Source: Oscillatoriales cyanobacterium Centralia_MAG_596 (lineage in GTDB: Bacteria > Cyanobacteriota > Cyanobacteriia > Leptolyngbyales > Leptolyngbyaceae). Taken from it: a stretch of 36,410 nucleotides of DNA. The number at the start of each line of letters is the position of its first letter. Position 1 is the first letter of the stretch. Both the position numbers and the translations under genes were made by a program. Below the pieces are notes generated by a model. It ran no database searches. It was not told the origin of the DNA and saw only the letters and a list, made by a program, of their open reading frames with translations. Of the stretch, positions 31,106-36,410 are shown piece by piece. The stretch spans positions 1-36,410 of the forward strand of contig JAJPKC010000104.1 of the NCBI GenBank assembly GCA_021323955.1, in the 5' to 3' direction.

Positions 31106-34100
31106 ATGGCGTTTTCTTCCATTACTCGTGCGCTGGGGCGATCGCCCCTCACGACCGAACTCTTAGCCAAACTTCAGCAGCATCAACACCTGAAGCTGAA
31201 TGGCTTAGCGCGGTTGCCGAAAGGATTGGTCAGTTCTGCCCTGGCGCAGGCACAGTCCCGCAACCTGCTGGTCGTCACCGCCACGCTCGAAGAAGCCGGA
31301 CGCTGGACTGCTCAATTGGACGCCATGGGCTGGCAAACCGTCCACTTTTATCCCACATCCGAATCGTCGCCCTACGAGCCGTTTGATCCGGAATCGGAGA
31401 TGGTTTGGGGGCAGTTGCAGGTGTTGGCAGACCTGATAAAGGATAAAGGCGAAAGGATAAAGGATAAAAGTGAAGCCAATTCATCCGTTAGCCTTCAGCC
31501 TTCAGCCTTCGCGATCATCACGACCGAACGCGCCCTCCAACCCCACCTCCCCCCTGTTGCTGCCTTCAAGCCGTACTGTTTGACGTTGACGCGAGGCAAA
31601 GAATTAGATCTGGAGACGTTGGGACATGAACTAGCGCGGTTGGGCTACGATCGCGTCCCGTTGGTCGAAACAGAGGGGCAATGGAGTCGGCGCGGCGACA
31701 TTATCGATGTGTTTCCCGTTGCGTCGGAATTGCCTGTGCGACTGGAGCTATTTGGGGACGAGCTGGATCAGATTCGGGAGTTTGACCCAGCGACGCAACG
31801 ATCGCTCGATCGCATCGAACAAATTGTCCTCACACCAACCAACTTTGCGCCCATTATTCAGTCTGCACTGGTTGGTAAGCAAGCCGATGCAATGAAGGCA
31901 TTTCTGTCTGAAGAAGATCAGGAAAAATTTGATCAGGGGCAAATGCCGGAAGGATCGCGTCGCTTTCTGGGCATTGCGTTTGATAAACCGGCGTCGTTGC
32001 TGGATTATTTGCCCGAGAACACCCTGATTGCGATCGATGAACCCGACCAAGCAAAGGCACACGGCGATCGCTGGTTTGAGCATGCGGAAGAGCAGTATGT
32101 GGAATTGGGGAGTCGGGAGTCGGGAGTTGGGAGTCGGGAGTTACCTCGCATTCATCGATCGTTTGCGGAATCGCTGACAGAAGTGGAGTTGTTCGATCGC
32201 CTCTATTTATCGGAACTGGCAGAAGAGCCGAAAGTTCGCACAATCCAGGAAAAAGGTCCGGCTCCCATTAATCTGGCGAGTCGTCCAGTGCCTGCGATTC
32301 CGCATCAGTTTGGCAGGTTGGCAGAAACGTTGCGGGATGAACGCGATCGCGGCTTTTCGATCTGGCTGGTGTCGGCGCAACCGTCGCGGTCGGTGTCGCT
32401 GCTGCAAGAACACGATTGTCCGGCACAGTTTATCCCTAATCCACGCGATTATCTGGCGATCGACAAACTCCAGGTGCAGCATGTTCCCGTAGCGGTAAAA
32501 TATTCTGGCTTGGCGGAACTCGAGGGCTTTATTCTGCCCACGTTCCGTCTGGTGGTCGTGACCGATCGAGAGTTTTTCGGTCAGCATTCCCTGGCAACGC
32601 CCAGCTACGTGCGAAAGCGGCGACGGGCAGCCTCCAAACAGGTTGACCCCAATAAACTGCGCCCAGGCGATTTTGTAGTGCATAAAAATCACGGCATCGG
32701 GCGCTTTCTCAAACTCGAAAGCCTGACGCTCAACCACGAAACCCGTGAGTATCTGGTGTTGCAGTACGCCGATGGGCTGCTGCGAGTGGCGGCGGATCAA
32801 CTCAGCTCGCTGTCACGCTTTCGGGGGGCAGGCGACACCGCACCCGAACTCAACAAGATGTCCAGCAAAGCCTGGGAGAAGACCAAGAGTAAGGTTCGTA
32901 AAGCCATCAAAAAAGTGGCGGTGGATCTGCTTCAGCTTTACGCGCAACGGGCACAGCAGATCGGGTTTACCTATCCGCCGGATATGCCCTGGCAGGAAGA
33001 AATGGAAGAGTCCTTTCCCTACCAGCCAACCCCCGATCAGCTCAAAGCAGTGCAGGACGTGAAGCTGGACATGCAGAGCGATCGCCCGATGGATCGGCTT
33101 GTGTGCGGTGATGTCGGCTTCGGCAAAACCGAGGTAGCAATCCGCGCTATTTTTAAAGCGGTGACGGCAGGGAAGCAAGTGGCAATGCTGGCTCCCACGA
33201 CGATTCTGACGCAACAGCACTATCACACGTTGAAGGAACGCTTTGCGCCCTACCCCATCCAGATCGGCTTGCTGAACCGCTTTCGCACCCCGCAAGAACG
33301 CAAGGACATCATCCAGCGGCTCAAAACAGGCGAACTGGATATTGTCGTGGGTACTCATCAACTGCTGAGCAAAGACGTGCAGCCCAAATCTTTGGGCTTG
33401 CTGGTCGTGGATGAAGAACAACGGTTTGGGGTCAATCAAAAGGAAAAAATTAAATCCTTGAGAACCCAGGTGGATGTCCTCACCCTCAGCGCTACACCGA
33501 TTCCACGGACGCTCTACATGGCGCTTTCGGGCGTGCGCGAGATGAGCCTCATTACCACCCCACCCCCATCTCGTCGTCCCATCAAAACCCACCTCTCGCC
33601 CTACGACCCCGAAGTGGTACGCACTGCTATGCGACAGGAACTCGATCGCGGTGGGCAGATCTTTTACGTGGTGCCCCGTGTGGAAGGCATTGAAGAAATT
33701 GCGGCCCGTATTCGTGAAATGGTGCCAGGCATCCGGATTGCGATCGCGCACGGTCAAATGCCCGAAGCCGAACTCGAAACCACCATGCTCACCTTTAGCG
33801 AAGGCGACGCCGATATTCTCCTCTGTACCACCATTATTGAATCGGGGCTGGATATTCCCCGTGTTAACACCATCTTGATTGAAGACGCCCAACGGTTTGG
33901 CTTGTCGCAACTCTACCAGCTTCGCGGACGAGTCGGGCGAGCGGGCATTCAAGCACACGCATGGCTGTTTTACCCCAAGCAAAGCCAACTGACGGATACA
34001 GCGCGCCAACGGTTACGAGCCATTCAAGAATTCGCGCAGCTTGGCTCTGGCTACCAGCTTGCGGTGCGTGATATGGAGATTCGTGGGGTGGGCAATTTAC

Positions 34101-34672
34101 TCGGTGCCGAACAGTCAGGACAACTGGACGCGATCGGCTTCGACCTCTATATCGAAATGCTGGAAGAGGCGATCGGTGAAATTCGTGGCCAGGAAATTCC
34201 GAAAGTGGACGATACCCAGATTGACCTCAACCTGACCGCCTTCATTCCCGCCGACTACATCCCTGATCTGGATCAGAAGATGAGTGCGTATCGCGTTGTG
34301 GCGTCTGCGAACAGTAAGCAAGAGTTGGCTCAGATCGCGGCAGACTGGAGCGATCGCTATGGCACCATTCCAACCGCGGCTCTCCAGTTAATCCGTGTTG
34401 TGGAACTGAAGCAGATTGCGAAAAAGCTCGGCTTCTCGCGCATTAAACCTGAGGGCAACCAGCACATCGTGCTTGAAACCCCAATGGAGGAGCCTGCCTG
34501 GAACTTGCTGAAGGCCAACCTGCCGGATCATTTGCACTCGCGGTTTGTCTATACTCCCGGCAAGGTCACGGTGCGGGGACTGGGTGTGCTCAATGCCGAT
34601 CAACAGCTTGATAACTTGCTTAACTGGTTGAGTAAGATGCAAGGAGCTTTGCCAGAGCCTGCGATCGCGTGA
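31106..34672 (+). CDS. mfd: transcription-repair coupling factor
   Basis: Mfd pushes stalled RNA polymerase off damaged DNA and recruits UvrA. The 1188-residue protein shows the UvrB-like N-terminal region ([38 protein letters not shown]), the RNA-polymerase interaction domain ([20 protein letters not shown]) and the translocase with Walker [43 protein letters not shown] and [10 protein letters not shown]. The TRCF C-terminal domain follows. Two in-frame stretches look repeat-derived: residues ~111-135 ([14 protein letters not shown]...) and ~335-346 ([12 protein letters not shown]). UvrC begins 1.2 kb downstream. The ATG is fourteen residues into a hydrophobic front, without a strong ribosome-binding site. 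Confidence 0.96.
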   Translation: MAFSSITRALGRSPLTTELLAKLQQHQHLKLNGLARLPKGLVSSALAQAQSRNLLVVTATLEEAGRWTAQLDAMGWQTVHFYPTSESSPYEPFDPESEMVWGQLQVLADLIKDKGERIKDKSEANSSVSLQPSAFAIITTERALQPHLPPVAAFKPYCLTLTRGKELDLETLGHELARLGYDRVPLVETEGQWSRRGDIIDVFPVASELPVRLELFGDELDQIREFDPATQRSLDRIEQIVLTPTNFAPIIQSALVGKQADAMKAFLSEEDQEKFDQGQMPEGSRRFLGIAFDKPASLLDYLPENTLIAIDEPDQAKAHGDRWFEHAEEQYVELGSRESGVGSRELPRIHRSFAESLTEVELFDRLYLSELAEEPKVRTIQEKGPAPINLASRPVPAIPHQFGRLAETLRDERDRGFSIWLVSAQPSRSVSLLQEHDCPAQFIPNPRDYLAIDKLQVQHVPVAVKYSGLAELEGFILPTFRLVVVTDREFFGQHSLATPSYVRKRRRAASKQVDPNKLRPGDFVVHKNHGIGRFLKLESLTLNHETREYLVLQYADGLLRVAADQLSSLSRFRGAGDTAPELNKMSSKAWEKTKSKVRKAIKKVAVDLLQLYAQRAQQIGFTYPPDMPWQEEMEESFPYQPTPDQLKAVQDVKLDMQSDRPMDRLVCGDVGFGKTEVAIRAIFKAVTAGKQVAMLAPTTILTQQHYHTLKERFAPYPIQIGLLNRFRTPQERKDIIQRLKTGELDIVVGTHQLLSKDVQPKSLGLLVVDEEQRFGVNQKEKIKSLRTQVDVLTLSATPIPRTLYMALSGVREMSLITTPPPSRRPIKTHLSPYDPEVVRTAMRQELDRGGQIFYVVPRVEGIEEIAARIREMVPGIRIAIAHGQMPEAELETTMLTFSEGDADILLCTTIIESGLDIPRVNTILIEDAQRFGLSQLYQLRGRVGRAGIQAHAWLFYPKQSQLTDTARQRLRAIQEFAQLGSGYQLAVRDMEIRGVGNLLGAEQSGQLDAIGFDLYIEMLEEAIGEIRGQEIPKVDDTQIDLNLTAFIPADYIPDLDQKMSAYRVVASANSKQELAQIAADWSDRYGTIPTAALQLIRVVELKQIAKKLGFSRIKPEGNQHIVLETPMEEPAWNLLKANLPDHLHSRFVYTPGKVTVRGLGVLNADQQLDNLLNWLSKMQGALPEPAIA
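31436..31510 (+). repeat. repeat-derived in-frame insertion in mfd
   Basis: The DNA runs ATAAAGGATAAAGGCGAAAG, then GATAAAGGATAAAAG, and after a gap TTAGCCTTCAGCCTTCAGCC. The two halves are an AAGGATAAAGG block and a CCTTCAGCC block, like the arms of the terminator at 6106-6137. The stretch sits between the conserved [11 protein letters not shown] and IITTERAL parts of Mfd, where most family members have a much shorter linker. Confidence 0.7.
32107..32142 (+). repeat. heptanucleotide repeat inside mfd
   Basis: Five 7-bp units (GGGAGTC, GGGAGTC, GGGAGTT, GGGAGTC, GGGAGTT) run from 32108 to 32142 and are translated as [12 protein letters not shown]. Such arrays are normally intergenic in cyanobacteria. 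Confidence 0.92.
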
Positions 34673-35044
34673 GGTGTCGATTGATAACACGATTACTGGC
34701 CGCACGTAGGCTGGCTGCTGTTTAGACGCGTTCTATAAGACCTATACCCAGTAATACGGGTTATGATTGAGACACTAGCGGTGATGGGATTACTGATGTG
34801 ATCTCGATCGTAGACATCCCTTCTAATAAGGTGTATATCTACAGTCTCTACTGTTCCAAGGCCGAATGAAGTGGCCTCTAAGTGGAGACAAATACATCAG
34901 CATCGTACGATCGCTCGCCTGAAGGGGCGAACGGCATACCTATGCAAATCGCAGCCGATATTCCAGCGATTGCTTAACCGGAATATTTGATTGCCGTCAC
35001 TGCAGCCAACATTCCGCTTGGTTGGTTATAGAGCAACAAGACCC
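34673..35044. other. intergenic region between mfd and response regulator
   Basis: About 372 bases without a supported gene. The upstream part (34740-34850) is AT-rich and may hold the promoter of the response regulator. No terminator hairpin is obvious after mfd. Confidence 0.4.
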
Positions 35045-35461
35045 ATGTATTCAATGATCGCTGCCCCAGTGCCTAGCCTAAACTCCACCATCCGCATTCT
35101 GCTAGTTGAGGACAACGACATCAGCCGCCAACTCATGAGCGACTTTTTGGGACATTGTGGTTATAGCATTCGCGCTCTATCCAGCGGCTCTGATTTTGCT
35201 CAAACCATGACGCAGTTTCGTCCGCATCTTGTTTTGCTTGATCTCAAGCTGCCGGACATTGATGGCTTTATGCTTTTGGAGCAGCTACAGCGATCGTCGG
35301 AGTGGGCAAACATCCCTGTCATTGTGGTTTCAGCATTTGCGTTCCAGGTCGATCGTCAACGGGCGTTAGAGTTGGGGGCACGGCAGTATCTTGTTAAGCC
35401 TGTGGTATTACCACAAATCCAACAGGCGATTAACGATGAACTCAAGTATCTGACCAGTTAA
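35045..35461 (+). CDS. single-domain response regulator (CheY-like)
   Basis: ATG 35045 gives 138 residues; the open frame reaches TTG 34991, and ATG 35054 is also possible. The receiver is complete: acidic Glu/Asp in LLVEDNDISRQ, phosphoacceptor Asp 66 (VLLDLKLPDIDG), Ser 96 (VVSAFAF) and Lys 118 (YLVKPV). There is no output domain, so signalling goes through protein contact. No kinase lies next to it. A short tandem repeat follows the stop. Confidence 0.88.
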   Translation: MYSMIAAPVPSLNSTIRILLVEDNDISRQLMSDFLGHCGYSIRALSSGSDFAQTMTQFRPHLVLLDLKLPDIDGFMLLEQLQRSSEWANIPVIVVSAFAFQVDRQRALELGARQYLVKPVVLPQIQQAINDELKYLTS

Positions 35462-35476
35462 CGCGCCGCTAAAATC

Positions 35477-35530
35477 TGGGACTGACTAAAATTTGGGGAC
35501 TGGTTAAACCTTGAGGACTGGTTAAACCTT
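35477..35530. repeat. 18-bp tandem repeat after the response regulator
   Basis: Three 18-base units start at 35477, 35495 and 35513. The last two (GGGGACTGGTTAAACCTT and GAGGACTGGTTAAACCTT) differ by one base, and the first is more diverged. A partial fourth unit begins at 35531. It starts 16 bases after the response regulator stop. Confidence 0.85.
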
Positions 35531-35587
35531 GGGGATTGGGGGCTACAGCATGATTACACAGTGCCGCAATGTTCCACGTCGGTACCG

Positions 35588-35764
35588 TTAGCTTCTTTGT
35601 TGCGCCACAAATGTTTCGATCGAACGGCTGAGCAAATGTACTGTACGGCCAGTTTCAGCGATGCGGGTTTCTAGCTCGGCAATTAGAAGGGTTGCCGCTT
35701 GAAGCTGATTGAGGGTCTGTTCTAGCTCATCGCGGGTTTGGGATTCGAACTCTTCAAGCGTCAT
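35588..35764 (-). CDS. small coiled-coil protein, 58 aa
   Basis: A 58-codon frame from ATG 35764 to TAA 35588-35590. The protein is strongly helical with heptad-like spacing of Leu/Ile: EEFESQTRDELEQTLNQL, then LLIAELETRIAETGRTVHLL and SRSIETFVAQQ. It is acidic and has no Cys, Trp or membrane segment. It is divergent from uvrC with 139 bases between the starts. No good Shine-Dalgarno is seen, so coding is inferred from composition and clean heptads. I do not recognise a named family. Confidence 0.65.
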   Translation of the reverse strand: MTLEEFESQTRDELEQTLNQLQAATLLIAELETRIAETGRTVHLLSRSIETFVAQQRS

Positions 35765-35903
35765 GGCGCAGACTATCAGTATAGGTGTTTAATTGAATAC
35801 ATCTTTATCCTATCAATTACGGAGATGATCGTCGCGAGGTCTGTTTGAAGTCTCCAGCAATTCGTTTAAAATTGAGATAAAGCTTCACCCTTCATTCCTG
35901 CTT

Positions 35904-36410
35904 GTGACATCTGCTAAAAGCTTGCCGCTGGTTAAAGACCCAGACCGTCTGGAAAGCCGTCTCAAAGAGATTCCACCGGAGCCGGGTGTATATTACATGC
36001 GGGATGCAACCGATCAAATTCTCTACATCGGTAAGTCAAAGAAGCTGCGATCGCGGGTTCGTTCCTACTTTCGTGATAGTCAGAGCCTCAGTCCCCGCAT
36101 TGCTTTGATGGTCAAGCAGGTTGCTGAGATTGAGTTCATCGTCACAGACACGGAGGCGGAAGCGCTGGCGCTGGAAGCCAATCTTGTGAAGCAGCATCAG
36201 CCGCACTTCAATGTGCTGCTGAAAGATGACAAAAAGTATCCTTACCTCTGCATTACCTGGTCAGAGGACTACCCGCGTATCTTCATCACCCGTAAACGGC
36301 GGGTGGGCCGTGAGAAGGATCGGTACTACGGGCCGTATGTGGACACGGGATTGCTCCGGCGCACGCTGCACCTGGTAAAGCGCATCTTTCCTTTGCGTCA
36401 ACGGCCTCAA
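35904..36410 (+). CDS. uvrC: excinuclease ABC subunit C, N-terminal part
   Basis: The frame runs from GTG 35904 to the window edge, 169 codons, so the gene is cut at its 3' end. UvrC makes both incisions in nucleotide excision repair. The N-terminal GIY-YIG nuclease is clear: PGVYYMRD..., then [20 protein letters not shown] with the catalytic Arg region, and [20 protein letters not shown] with its Glu. [24 protein letters not shown] follows as in all UvrC proteins. GTG is the first plausible start and gives a normal N-terminus ([19 protein letters not shown]). Its closeness to mfd joins two repair genes in one region, but they are not in one operon. Confidence 0.95.
   Translation, partial: MTSAKSLPLVKDPDRLESRLKEIPPEPGVYYMRDATDQILYIGKSKKLRSRVRSYFRDSQSLSPRIALMVKQVAEIEFIVTDTEAEALALEANLVKQHQPHFNVLLKDDKKYPYLCITWSEDYPRIFITRKRRVGREKDRYYGPYVDTGLLRRTLHLVKRIFPLRQRPQ

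Noticed and set aside
32813-34009. 398-codon minus-strand open frame opposite mfd
   Set aside because: It lies fully inside mfd, whose motifs are unambiguous. Its translation shows no domain and is explained by codon bias of the sense strand.

Overview
The window is a chromosomal segment of a cyanobacterium, most likely a filamentous one. The palindrome GCGATCGC (the HIP1 repeat typical of cyanobacterial genomes) and partial copies of it recur throughout. Several genes are specific to oxygenic phototrophs or cyanobacteria: the ferredoxin-thioredoxin reductase variable chain (ftrV), a DesC-type acyl-lipid desaturase, the photosystem I subunit PsaX, a HetZ-family protein, a serine/threonine kinase fused to CHASE2, and a PEP-CTERM protein. 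Heptanucleotide tandem repeats of the cyanobacterial STRR type are also present. Gene density is ordinary. No prophage, integron, transposase or CRISPR array was seen.

Layout. 1-606 is the 3' end of a CheA-like hybrid histidine kinase. 610-1780 looks more AT-rich and holds an orphan membrane protein and a broken SMI1/KNR4-family gene. 1781-6137 carries a small hypothetical gene, ftrV, a PP2C phosphatase with a zinc-ribbon-like start and a membrane tail, then an NfeD-stomatin pair closed by a strong terminator. 6474-9407 is a multi-PAS histidine kinase. 9504-13590 has a PLP enzyme of the methionine gamma-lyase/aluminum-resistance family, desC, and a divergent proA paralogue behind a small zinc-ribbon membrane protein. 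14257-15909 has two small hypothetical genes, tRNA-Gly(GCC) and folB. 16228-21116 is a co-directional run: kinase-CHASE2, EamA exporter (ATGA overlap), HEAT/DUF1186-like protein and a LivH-type permease. It faces psaX and lipA across a large hairpin. 22945-26126 holds an orphan response regulator, a PEP-CTERM protein and a secreted hypothetical protein. 26273-30714 (minus strand) holds a PilB/GspE-like protein that lacks the ATPase motifs, a HetZ-related protein and aspartate ammonia-lyase. The end holds mfd, a response regulator, a small coiled-coil gene and the start of uvrC, so two transcription/excision-repair genes lie close together.

Signalling genes dominate: two histidine kinases (one partial), two stand-alone receivers, a Ser/Thr kinase and a PP2C phosphatase. 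I found no convincing new multi-gene system. The most useful items beyond routine annotation are psaX (47 codons, strong Shine-Dalgarno), a 58-codon coiled-coil gene before uvrC, the SMI1/KNR4 pseudogene, two repeat-derived in-frame insertions in mfd, a 24-bp triplication at the proA stop codon, a 15-bp duplication in the PEP-CTERM tail, a PilB-like protein without a Walker A site, and a 103-nt nested hairpin between livH and psaX.
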